DNA from: an uncultured Gaiellaceae bacterium
GTDB lineage: Bacteria > Actinomycetota > Thermoleophilia > Gaiellales > Gaiellaceae
DNA length: 7,685 nucleotides
Direction of reading: 5' to 3'
NCBI GenBank assembly: GCA_955652075.1
Contig: CATPAS010000221.1
Coordinates: 1 to 7,685 of the forward strand
The notes below the pieces were generated by a model. It saw only the letters and a program-made list of their open reading frames with translations. It did no database searches and was not told where the DNA came from. This document shows, piece after piece, positions 1 to 5,944 of the stretch. Every line of letters starts with the position of its first letter. The stretch's first letter is position 1. The position numbers were made by a program, and so were the translations under genes.

Positions 1-853
1 CCGGGGTCCCGGCAGCCGTCGGTGCTGAGCCGTCGCGAAGGCGGTTCTGGGCAGCGGTTCGCGCACCCTTGCCTGTGGCCGCGCGCAGCGGGTGAGCTCG
101 GAGGCCGTCGGCAGCATTCCTCGACCCGCTGCTCGCGAGTCGCGGCGTCGCCCCTGCGACCGCGGAGGCGGGCCCGCGATGATCCCCACCCATGCCCGTC
201 GCGACGACGCCGGCGACCACCGCCACGGCAGCCTTGACCAGGAAGCCGGTGCCGACCACTGCACCGCCTCCGGCGACGACGCCGCCGCCCTCGAAGAGCT
301 GCGTCAGCGAGCCCGGGAGCGGCACGGCCGCAAGCGCGCGGAGCGCGGATGCCTTGAGGCGCAGCGACTTCCGCCCGCGGAAGATCAAGGTCTCGACGGC
401 CGAAACGGAGACACCGATCGTGTCTGCGATCTCGGCGTAGGACCGGCCCTCGAGCTCGCGCATGACGAGCGCCGCACGCTGGTTGAACGGCAAGCGCCCG
501 AGCGCGCGCAGAACGCCTTTAACATCCGGACGTTCAGCCTCGGGGACCGCGAGTTGCTCGACGTGGTCATCGAGCGGCACTTCCTTCACGCGGCGACTCG
601 CCCGTGCGTATCTCGTTCTCGCGACGTTGTGCGCGATCTTGATCAGCCAGTTCCCCGGCTTCTCGACCTCGATGCCACGCTGATACGCGCGGTACGCGTT
701 GAGGAACGTCGTCTGGGTGACGTCTTCCGCGTCGGCCGGATTTCGGAGCACCGCGAGCGCGTAGTGGTAGACGTCCGTGACGTAAAGCCGGTACAGCGAC
801 TCAAAGGCCTGATCTCGAGCTAGGGCCGGGATCTCTGGCGCTGCGGTCGCCAC
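1..853 (-). CDS. ECF-type RNA polymerase sigma factor with C-terminal membrane segment (partial, runs off left edge)
   Basis: Reading leftwards from a GTG at 853, the frame is open for 284 codons with no stop before the window edge, so the C-terminus is missing. Residues about 15-60 form sigma region 2, including DAEDVTQTTFLNAYR near 41-55. Residues about 112-166 form region 4, with LPFNQRAALVMRELEGRSYA near 121-140 and the helix-turn-helix EIADTIGVSVSAVETLIFRG at 141-160. This is the two-domain layout of ECF (group 4) sigma factors, which direct RNA polymerase to specific promoters. Residues about 191-221 are Gly/Val/Ala-rich and uncharged apart from one Lys, and look like a transmembrane segment; an Ala/Arg/Pro-rich tail follows. 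Typical ECF factors end soon after region 4, so the extension is unusual. No anti-sigma gene is visible. The gene follows E3 by 70 bases and may be cotranscribed. The start is uncertain: the frame is open further upstream and there is no clear ribosome binding site at the GTG. Confidence 0.85.
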   Translation of the reverse strand, partial: MATAAPEIPALARDQAFESLYRLYVTDVYHYALAVLRNPADAEDVTQTTFLNAYRAYQRGIEVEKPGNWLIKIAHNVARTRYARASRRVKEVPLDDHVEQLAVPEAERPDVKGVLRALGRLPFNQRAALVMRELEGRSYAEIADTIGVSVSAVETLIFRGRKSLRLKASALRALAAVPLPGSLTQLFEGGGVVAGGGAVVGTGFLVKAAVAVVAGVVATGMGGDHRGPASAVAGATPRLASSGSRNAADGLRAHPLRAATGKGARTAAQNRLRDGSAPTAAGTP

Positions 854-871
854 GATGCTGATGGAACGAGT

Positions 872-897
872 CAGAGTCGTATCAGGATACGCCTCTG
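872..897. promoter_or_regulatory. Interrupted palindrome upstream of the sigma factor gene (candidate operator)
   Basis: Two nested inverted repeats share one centre: GTATC (879-883) with GATAC (886-890), and CAGAG (872-876) with CTCTG (893-897), separated by 2-base breaks. The element sits 18 bases upstream of the GTG start and inside the 70-base gap after E3. The 2-base centre is too tight for a good RNA hairpin and no T-run follows, so a protein-binding dyad is more likely than a terminator. On the leftward strand the core reads GTATCCTGATAC and includes TATCCT, a weak -10 match. The symmetry is visible in the sequence; a function as an operator is inference. Confidence 0.4.
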
Positions 898-923
898 GTT
901 TCTCATTTGAAAACAGTACGCGA

Positions 924-2330
924 CTAGGCGGGAGTTTTCGCGCGCTTGCGGTTCGGCACGTGGATCGCCCGGCCGAGCGCGACGAGCCCGGCCTCCTTGA
1001 TCGCCTCCGAGAGCGTCGGATGCGCGGCCATCCCGTCCGCCACCGTCTCGACGGTCGCTTCGGCGTCGATCGCCACCACGCCGGCTTCGATCAGGTCGGT
1101 GACGTGCGGCCCGACCATGACGAGGCCGAGCAGTTCGCCGTACCGCGTCTCGTGAATCGATTTGACCCAGCCGGTGGTCTCGTTCTGCATCACCGCGCGC
1201 GCGTTCGCGACCCACGGAAACATGCCCGTCGCCACGTCGTCGCCGTACTGCTCGCGCGCTTCTGCCTCGGTCAGTCCGACACCCGCGATCTCCGGATCCG
1301 TGTAGATCGGCCGCGGCACGGCACGGTTGTCGACGATCGCGTCATGACCACAGGCGTTCTCCGCGGCGACCTCGCCTTCGCGAAACGCGGTGTGAGCAAG
1401 CTGCCAGTAGCCCGCGCAGTCACCGACGGCGTAGATGTGCTCGACGGTCGTGCGACGGTGTTCGTCTGCGGCGATGCCCTTGCGCTTGTCGAACTCGACG
1501 CCGATCGCCTCGAGGCCGAGCCCTTCCACGCTTGGGCCGCGGCCGACGGAGACGAGCATCAGATCCGCTTCGATCGTTTCGCCGTCGCCGAAGTGCACCG
1601 TCAGCGCGCCTCCCTTGTCCTCCACCTTGGTGCACTGCTTCTCGAGGTGAAGCGTGATTCCGCGCTTGCCGAACTGCTTGGCTAGCTCCTTCGACGCGTC
1701 CGCGTCTTCCTGCGGGATGAGCGCAGGGAGCATCTCGATGATCGTCACCTCGCTGCCGAAGCGCTGGAAGATCGATGCGAACTCGCAGCCGATGATGCCG
1801 CCGCCGAGCACGACGAGTCGCTTCGGGACTTCCGTCTGCGCGAGCAGCCCCTCGGAGTCGACGCACCGCGCGGAATCGAGGCCTTCGATCGGAGGACGAA
1901 GAGGGAAAGAGCCCGTCGCGATGATCGCGTGCTTGAACGTGAGGTCCTCCCCACCTTCGACCGCGATCGTGTGCGCGTCCTTGAACGTGCCGTTTCCCTT
2001 GACCCACTCGACGCCGTTCGCCTTGAAGAGCGAAGCGACACCCTGCGTCATCTGCTTGACGACGCCCGCCTTCCATTCGTTCGCGGTGCCGAACTCGAGC
2101 TGGAAGCCGCCGAGCTTCACGCCCAGCTTGTCGAAGGTGTGCTCGGCCTCCTTCAGCGCGAAGGCTGTCTGCACCCAGGCCTTCGTCGGGATGCACCCGA
2201 TGCGCAGGCAAGTGCCGCCGAGCTCAGGCTCGCGCTCGATGCAGGCGACCTTGACCCCGAGCTGCGCAGCGCGAATCGCGGCCGTGTAACCACCCGGCCC
2301 CCCTCCGAGAACGGCGACGTCGACTTCCAT
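924..2330 (-). CDS. lpdA: Dihydrolipoamide dehydrogenase (E3 of 2-oxoacid dehydrogenase complex)
   Basis: This is a 468-residue FAD-dependent disulfide oxidoreductase that reoxidises the dihydrolipoyl group of E2 and passes electrons to NAD+. The N-terminal FAD motif GGGPGGYTAAIRAAQLG spans 9-25. The redox-active disulfide is C41 and C46 in GGTCLRIGCIPTK. ATG at 138-140 belongs to the FAD domain, GGGIIGCEFA at 176-185 is the NAD-binding Rossmann motif, and YAVGDCAG at 300-307 is the second FAD motif. The C-terminal dimerisation domain carries the catalytic His437-Glu442 pair in AHPTLSEA. Length is normal for the family and no key residue is missing. The C-terminus has a short basic tail. The ATG lies 22 bases after the GNAT stop, so the two are probably cotranscribed; there is no strong ribosome binding site. 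The other complex subunits are encoded on the same strand upstream, which supports E3 over other members such as mercuric or glutathione reductase. Confidence 0.95.
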   Translation of the reverse strand: MEVDVAVLGGGPGGYTAAIRAAQLGVKVACIEREPELGGTCLRIGCIPTKAWVQTAFALKEAEHTFDKLGVKLGGFQLEFGTANEWKAGVVKQMTQGVASLFKANGVEWVKGNGTFKDAHTIAVEGGEDLTFKHAIIATGSFPLRPPIEGLDSARCVDSEGLLAQTEVPKRLVVLGGGIIGCEFASIFQRFGSEVTIIEMLPALIPQEDADASKELAKQFGKRGITLHLEKQCTKVEDKGGALTVHFGDGETIEADLMLVSVGRGPSVEGLGLEAIGVEFDKRKGIAADEHRRTTVEHIYAVGDCAGYWQLAHTAFREGEVAAENACGHDAIVDNRAVPRPIYTDPEIAGVGLTEAEAREQYGDDVATGMFPWVANARAVMQNETTGWVKSIHETRYGELLGLVMVGPHVTDLIEAGVVAIDAEATVETVADGMAAHPTLSEAIKEAGLVALGRAIHVPNRKRAKTPA

Positions 2331-2352
2331 CAGGCTCGATCGTAGCGACCCG

Positions 2353-2799
2353 CTAGAGGTCTGCCTTCATCGTCACCGTGCCGTCCTTCTCTTCCACGGC
2401 GGCGAAGCCGTAATGCTCGTAGAGCTTCGTCATGCCCTGCTCGGCGCTGAGGCTGATCGCCTTGTAGCCCTCCTGGCGGGCTCGGTCGAGCAGTGCCGTC
2501 ATCAGCTGCCCGCCGAGGCCACCGCCGCGCCGGCTCGGGACGACTGCGATCGTCAGCTCCGGGGTCTCCTCGTCGACGAAGCCGAAGCCCGGCGCGCTCG
2601 CAGGGAAGAGCCGGTACCACGCCGCGCCGATCGGGCCGGCCTCCCACGCCACGAGCCCTGCGTCGCCCGGCCGGCCCCAGTTGTTGACGTACCTGGCGAC
2701 CGGAAGGTCAGGATCTGCGTTCAGCCGCCAGTGGTAGGCGTGCTTCAGCATGTCGCGGAGGAAACGGACGTCTTGTGGCCCGGCTTGGCGGATCACCAC
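2353..2799 (-). CDS. GNAT-family N-acetyltransferase
   Basis: This 148-residue protein has the acetyl-CoA-binding signature of the GNAT fold: strand beta4 LTIAVVPSRR followed by the pyrophosphate loop RRGGGLGGQL (about 89-98, matching R/QxxGxG/A) and the helix up to about residue 110. Near the C-terminus LYEHYGF (about 126-132) is the usual motif-B Tyr region. It should transfer an acetyl group from acetyl-CoA to an amine, but the acceptor cannot be read from the sequence. The start is one of two adjacent GTG codons (2799 or 2796); an in-frame TGA lies not far upstream, which rules out a much longer N-terminus. It lies between the VOC gene and E3 on the same strand, 22 bases before E3, so it probably shares an mRNA with E3. 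A perfect palindrome lies 18 bases upstream of its start. Fold assignment is firm; substrate is unknown. Confidence 0.85.
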   Translation of the reverse strand: MVIRQAGPQDVRFLRDMLKHAYHWRLNADPDLPVARYVNNWGRPGDAGLVAWEAGPIGAAWYRLFPASAPGFGFVDEETPELTIAVVPSRRGGGLGGQLMTALLDRARQEGYKAISLSAEQGMTKLYEHYGFAAVEEKDGTVTMKADL

Positions 2800-2817
2800 G
2801 TCGAGTTTAAAGGGCAG

Positions 2818-2833
2818 TCACTCGAACGAGTGA
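2818..2833. promoter_or_regulatory. 16-base perfect palindrome upstream of GNAT-E3 (candidate operator)
   Basis: TCACTCGAACGAGTGA is fully self-complementary: two 7-base arms around AA. It lies 18 bases upstream of the first GTG of the GNAT gene. Arms of this length with a tiny centre are typical of binding sites for dimeric helix-turn-helix repressors such as TetR or MarR proteins. No regulator gene of that kind is present in the window, so the binding protein is unknown. A role in controlling GNAT-E3 is inferred from position only. Confidence 0.5.
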
Positions 2834-2989
2834 TTCTTCGCAAACCATGCAAGAAGGTTCCACGTGCGGCATCTTCAAGGTTATGAAACGTGACGATGAT
2901 CGGCGGACCGAGTTTGGGACTGGCCTGCGGGCCCGCCTGCTCAAGCGCCGCGCGTTGCGACTGGGTCCCGGCCGCGTACGCCTGCCTGC

Positions 2990-3021
2990 GCCGCTAGTTC
3001 AGCGGCCTTCCGCCATCTAGC
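2990..3021. repeat. Two overlapping, mutually exclusive inverted repeats
   Basis: GCCGCT (2990-2995) can pair with AGCGGC (3001-3006) across a 5-base loop. Alternatively GCTAG (2993-2997) pairs with CTAGC (3017-3021) while GCGG (3002-3005) pairs with CCGC (3010-3013). Both use bases 2993-2995 and 3002-3005, so only one structure can form at a time. No T-run follows on either strand. The pairing is visible; regulation by switching is speculative. Confidence 0.3.
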
Positions 3022-3156
3022 TAAGCCCTATATGCCTCGGCGCCCCGCAGAGCGCCCGGCAAACGCAAGACCGAGGCGCATTTCGTCGCGTTCGAGCTCG
3101 CCCTCAGGCAGCGACCCTGGGCAACCTGAGCTCGTTGGCCGCCCGCCGCTCCGATC

Positions 3157-3495
3157 TCAGCCTGTGGAAAGCTCTTCGGCAAACTCGATGCGGTTGCCGT
3201 CGGGATCGAAGACGTCCAACAGGCGCATCTGTCCGTGCAGCTCGAGGACGACGCCGACCTCGACGCCTTCCTTGCGCAGGCCCTCAGCCACAGCCTTGAC
3301 GTCCTCCACGTCGACGTGCGCGACGCCGCCGTCCTCGTGCGGCTCGCCCTCGGCTAGAGCGATCTCCATCCCGTTGCGTTCGAGCTTCGCCCAGCTACCG
3401 TCAGCGTCCGCGAAGGTCTCCTCGAACCCGAGCTTGTCCGTGTAGAACGCACGTCCCGCCTCGAGGTCGTGGACGTGGTACCAGACGGGCATCAC
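3157..3495 (-). CDS. VOC superfamily protein (glyoxalase/bleomycin resistance/dioxygenase fold)
   Basis: A 112-residue protein with one full VOC module of two beta-alpha-beta-beta-beta halves. YHVHDLEAGRAFYTDKLGFE (6-25) is the typical first half, and FDPDGNRIEFAE (about 96-107) is the classic end of the second half. Likely metal ligands are His7, His60 (in GGVAHVDV) and Glu104. Proteins of this size act as dimers and include lyases, isomerases, dioxygenases and drug-binding proteins, so no reaction can be named. The frame begins with GTG at 3495 followed at once by ATG at 3492; the ATG (111 residues) is the more likely start. It follows the E2 stop by about 33 bases on the same strand and is probably the last gene of the E1-E2 transcript. 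A role in handling a reactive carbonyl related to the complex's substrate is conceivable but only inferred from position. Confidence 0.82.
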   Translation of the reverse strand: MMPVWYHVHDLEAGRAFYTDKLGFEETFADADGSWAKLERNGMEIALAEGEPHEDGGVAHVDVEDVKAVAEGLRKEGVEVGVVLELHGQMRLLDVFDPDGNRIEFAEELSTG

Positions 3496-3526
3496 GCTGC
3501 GATTGAAAGAAGCGCCGCCAACGTCC

Positions 3527-4804
3527 TCACAGCGCGAGCCCGGGCTCTTCCAGAAACGCCTTCAGGTCGCGCAGGAACTCGGCGCCTGTGGCCCCGTCAA
3601 CCGCGCGGTGGTCACAAGTGAGCGTGATCTCCATGCGCGGACGAACGGCAGGCTGGCCGTCGACTGCGACGACCCTGTCCTCGATCGAGCCGACCGCGAG
3701 GATCGCGGCCTGCGGTGGGTTGAGAACCGCGATGAACCGCTCGATCCCGTACATGCCGAGATTGGAGATCGTGAACGTGCCACCGTCGAGATCGGACTGC
3801 TGCAGCTTTCCCGCGCGCGCGCGTTCGACGATCGCCGCGCGCGAGGCAGCGATCTCGGCGATCGACTTCCGCTCACATCCAGGGATGACCGGAACGACGA
3901 GCCCGTTGGGCACCGCGACGGCAATCCCGATGTTCGCCGTCGGGTACAGCTCGACCGCGTCGCCTTTGTAGAGCGCGTTCACCGCGCGGTGGCGCATGAG
4001 CGCAGCCGCGGAAACCTTGGTCAGGAGATCGGAGATCGTCGGCTTGACGCCGTCGCCGTGCAGCTCCACGAGGCGCTCGCGCAGCTCGAGCGCGCGACCC
4101 ATGTCCACCGTGATGCCGAGCTGGAAGACCGGAGCCTGCCAGGCCTCGGTCAGCCGACGCGCGATCGTCTTGCGCATCGAGGACAGCTGCTGGACCTCCA
4201 CGCCCTCGACGGGAAGGGCCGGCGTGGCGACCGGCGTGGATGCTCCCGAGGCGGCGGTGCGCTCGACGTCCTCGGCGACGACGCGGCCGTCGGGACCGGT
4301 TCCGGCGATTGCGCTGAGGTCGATGCCACGCTCGCGTGCGATGCGGCGCGCCAGCGGCGACGCCTTGATGCGACCATTGCTTTCCGTCGGGGGAACGTCC
4401 CGGTTCCCCGTAACCCCCTCCCCTCGTCCGCTGTCGCGGACAGACCGCTGCGCGGCCTCCTGTTGACGCGCGCGCGCGGGAGCGCCTTCCTCCTGCGCAT
4501 CGTCGGCCACATCCTGGGCGGCCGCGCCGTTCCCGGCGGGCTCCTCGGGCGGCAAGTCGACCTGCTCGCCCTGCTCGCCGATCACGGCGATCGTCTTGCC
4601 GACCTCGACCTCGCCGGAGGAGATCGCGATCTTGAGCAGCACGCCGGACGCCTCTGCCTCCACTTCCTGCGTCACCTTGTCGGTGTCCAGCTCGTAGAGC
4701 GGCTCGCCCTTCTCGACCTTGTCGCCCTCCGACTTGAGCCACTTCACGATCGTGCCGGACTCCATGCCCTGGCCGAGGCGCGGAAGCTTCACCTCAGTCG
4801 ACAT
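3527..4804 (-). CDS. Dihydrolipoamide acyltransferase (E2) of 2-oxoacid dehydrogenase complex
   Basis: This 425-residue protein is the core of the complex. It accepts the acyl group from E1 on its lipoyl arm and transfers it to CoA. One lipoyl domain spans about 1-80, with lipoylated Lys43 in ELDTDKVTQEVEA. A polar linker rich in Gln, Ala, Glu and Arg (about 82-145) follows. The peripheral-subunit-binding domain is at about 146-181 (KASPLARRIARERGIDLSAI), and binds E1 or E3. The catalytic acyltransferase domain (about 200-425) ends with TCDHRAVDGATGAEFL, giving His399 and Asp403 of the DHRxxDG active-site motif. Domain order and length are standard for a single-lipoyl E2. The start is supported by GAGGAG six bases before the ATG. 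It follows E1 beta after 159 bases containing hairpins and precedes the VOC gene. Family is certain; the acyl group (acetyl or branched-chain) is not. Confidence 0.94.
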   Translation of the reverse strand: MSTEVKLPRLGQGMESGTIVKWLKSEGDKVEKGEPLYELDTDKVTQEVEAEASGVLLKIAISSGEVEVGKTIAVIGEQGEQVDLPPEEPAGNGAAAQDVADDAQEEGAPARARQQEAAQRSVRDSGRGEGVTGNRDVPPTESNGRIKASPLARRIARERGIDLSAIAGTGPDGRVVAEDVERTAASGASTPVATPALPVEGVEVQQLSSMRKTIARRLTEAWQAPVFQLGITVDMGRALELRERLVELHGDGVKPTISDLLTKVSAAALMRHRAVNALYKGDAVELYPTANIGIAVAVPNGLVVPVIPGCERKSIAEIAASRAAIVERARAGKLQQSDLDGGTFTISNLGMYGIERFIAVLNPPQAAILAVGSIEDRVVAVDGQPAVRPRMEITLTCDHRAVDGATGAEFLRDLKAFLEEPGLAL

Positions 4805-4810
4805 GTGACG

Positions 4811-4816
4811 CTCCTC
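4811..4816 (-). promoter_or_regulatory. Strong ribosome binding site of E2
   Basis: On the leftward strand GAGGAG is followed by six bases and then the ATG at 4804. It is the best Shine-Dalgarno match seen in front of any gene here; the other starts have weak or no matches. It fixes the E2 start and suggests that E2 is translated independently rather than by coupling to E1 beta. Confidence 0.8.
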
Positions 4817-4871
4817 GTGGCATTACCGCGCTGCTGGGTCGCGAGAACCAAGCCAGGCAAGGACGCAGGGA

Positions 4872-4897
4872 GTGCTCGGGCTGGACTGCCCGAGCGC
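4872..4897. repeat. Strong hairpin in the E1 beta-E2 gap
   Basis: GCTCGGGC (4874-4881) and GCCCGAGC (4888-4895) form a perfect 8-base stem around a 6-base loop. A T-G wobble (4873/4896) and a G-C pair (4872/4897) extend it to about 10 pairs. No T-run follows on the leftward strand, so it is not a typical intrinsic terminator. It may be an mRNA processing or stability element, or a partial attenuator separating E1 from E2 expression. The structure is visible; the role is inferred. Confidence 0.55.
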
Positions 4898-4913
4898 GAC
4901 TGAGGACGCGGCA

Positions 4914-4936
4914 TGGCGCCGCGTTCTCGCGCGCCA
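4914..4936. repeat. Second, bulged hairpin in the E1 beta-E2 gap
   Basis: TGGCGC (4914-4919) pairs with GCGCCA (4931-4936), and after a one-base bulge GCG (4921-4923) pairs with CGC (4928-4930), leaving a 4-base loop. It lies 16 bases from the larger hairpin at 4872-4897, between the E1 beta stop and the E2 start. In such GC-rich DNA a stem of this size could arise by chance, so it carries less weight than its neighbour. Confidence 0.35.
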
Positions 4937-4963
4937 GCAGCCCGGAGGATGTCGCGGGGAACG

Positions 4964-5944
4964 TCACGTACGACTCACGGTTCGGTGAATCGCTTCAAGA
5001 ACGTCGTTGGCGTGCGGGACGACGAAGTCTTCCATCACAGGCGCGAAGGGCAGCGGCGAGAACTTCGCGCCGACGCGTTCGATCGGCGCGTCGAGCCAGT
5101 CGAACGCGCCGTACTGGACCACGGCCGCGACCTCTGCGCCGAAGCCGCCGCGCACGACCGCCTCGTGCGCGACGACGCAGCGGTTCGTCTTCTTGACCGA
5201 CGAGATCAATGCGTCCTCGTCGAGCGGGAGCAGGGTCCGCGGATCGACGACCTCGACCGAGATCCCCTCCTCCTCGGCCTCCTTGGCAGCCGCGAGCGCC
5301 TCGTGCACGAGGCGGCCGGTTGCGATCACCGTCACGTCCTCGCCCTGGCGATGCGTTCGCGCCTGTCCGAGCGGAATCGGCTCGAGCTCGTCGCCGACTT
5401 CCTCCTTGATGCCGTAAAGCGTCCGGTGCTCGAAGAAGACCACCGGGTTGTCGTCGTAAATGGACGACCAGAGCAGCCCGCGCGCGTCCGTGGGCGTCGA
5501 GGGGAAGACCACCTTGAGCCCCGGGATGTGCACGAACCACGACTCGAGCTGCTGCGCGTGCTGCGCGCCCGGCGACCAGCCCGCGCCGCCCTGGGTGCGA
5601 AACGTCACCGGCACCGTCACCTGTCCGCCCGACATGTAGCGGTGCTTCGCGGCCTGGTTGACGATCTGCTCGGCCGCAAGCGTGAGGAAGTCCTCGTACA
5701 TGATCTCCGCCACCGGGCGCATCCCCTGCATCGCGGCGCCGATCGCCGCCCCCGCGAGCGCCATCTCCGAGATCGGCGTGTTGCGAACCCGCTCCGGCCC
5801 GAACTCGTCGACCAGCCCCTGCGTGACCCCCATGGAGCCGCCCATCTCGGCGATGTCCTCACCCATGATGAAGACGTCCTCGTCGTCGCGCATCGCCCGG
5901 GACAGCGCGTCCCTAACCGCTTCTCGGTAGCTCAACTCAGGCAT
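4964..5944 (-). CDS. 2-oxoacid dehydrogenase E1 component, beta subunit (acetoin/pyruvate type)
   Basis: A 326-residue beta subunit of the heterotetrameric ThDP-dependent E1, which decarboxylates a 2-oxoacid (or cleaves acetoin in related enzymes) together with the alpha subunit. The N-terminal pyrimidine-binding domain has GEDIAEMGG at 28-36 (Glu29) and NTPISEMALAGAAIGAAMQG at 55-74, where Glu60 is the glutamate expected to activate the ThDP aminopyrimidine. GAQHAQQLESWFVHIPGLKV (126-145) contains His129, matching the conserved active-site His of the family. Residues from about 200 form the transketolase C-terminal domain, ending near EDFVVPHANDVLEAI. Length is normal. Its ATG overlaps the end of E1 alpha by 8 bases, which implies translational coupling and equal subunit amounts. 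Candidate symbols would be pdhB or acoB; I leave it blank because substrate cannot be decided. Confidence 0.93.
   Translation of the reverse strand: MPELSYREAVRDALSRAMRDDEDVFIMGEDIAEMGGSMGVTQGLVDEFGPERVRNTPISEMALAGAAIGAAMQGMRPVAEIMYEDFLTLAAEQIVNQAAKHRYMSGGQVTVPVTFRTQGGAGWSPGAQHAQQLESWFVHIPGLKVVFPSTPTDARGLLWSSIYDDNPVVFFEHRTLYGIKEEVGDELEPIPLGQARTHRQGEDVTVIATGRLVHEALAAAKEAEEEGISVEVVDPRTLLPLDEDALISSVKKTNRCVVAHEAVVRGGFGAEVAAVVQYGAFDWLDAPIERVGAKFSPLPFAPVMEDFVVPHANDVLEAIHRTVSRT

Larger units (their letters stand above)
2800..3156. other. 357-base gene-free stretch between VOC and GNAT genes
   Basis: I see no credible protein frame or tRNA here. The part next to GNAT (about 2800-2900) is less GC-rich than its surroundings and should hold the promoter for GNAT-E3, with the palindrome at 2818-2833. 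The middle contains GCGGGCCCGC (2927-2936) and two competing hairpins around 2990-3021. Nearer the VOC gene is an inverted repeat CTCAGG (3103-3108) with CCTGAG (3125-3130), flanked by two GAGCTC hexamers; it could be an end-of-transcript structure for the E1-E2-VOC unit but lacks a T-run. The gap suggests that E1-E2-VOC and GNAT-E3-sigma may be separate transcription units. Confidence 0.5.

Noticed and set aside
92..823. Rightward open frame (243 codons) opposite the sigma factor
   Set aside because: The leftward frame shows clear sigma regions 2 and 4; the rightward one shows only charged low-complexity sequence.
855..1685. Rightward open frame (276 codons) opposite E3
   Set aside because: Antisense to the well-supported dihydrolipoamide dehydrogenase, with no motif of its own.
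2834..3156. tRNA, small RNA gene or decayed gene in the gene-free stretch
   Set aside because: No T-loop or cloverleaf pattern was found, and no frame reads as a remnant of a recognisable protein.
4872..4897. Intrinsic terminator between E1 beta and E2
   Set aside because: The stem is strong but no T-run follows on the leftward strand, so it is listed only as a hairpin.
3503..4903. Long rightward open frame (466 codons) opposite E2
   Set aside because: It is antisense to a gene with intact lipoyl, binding and catalytic motifs. Its translation is Arg/Asp/Leu-rich with no recognisable domain, as expected of a mirror frame in GC-rich DNA.
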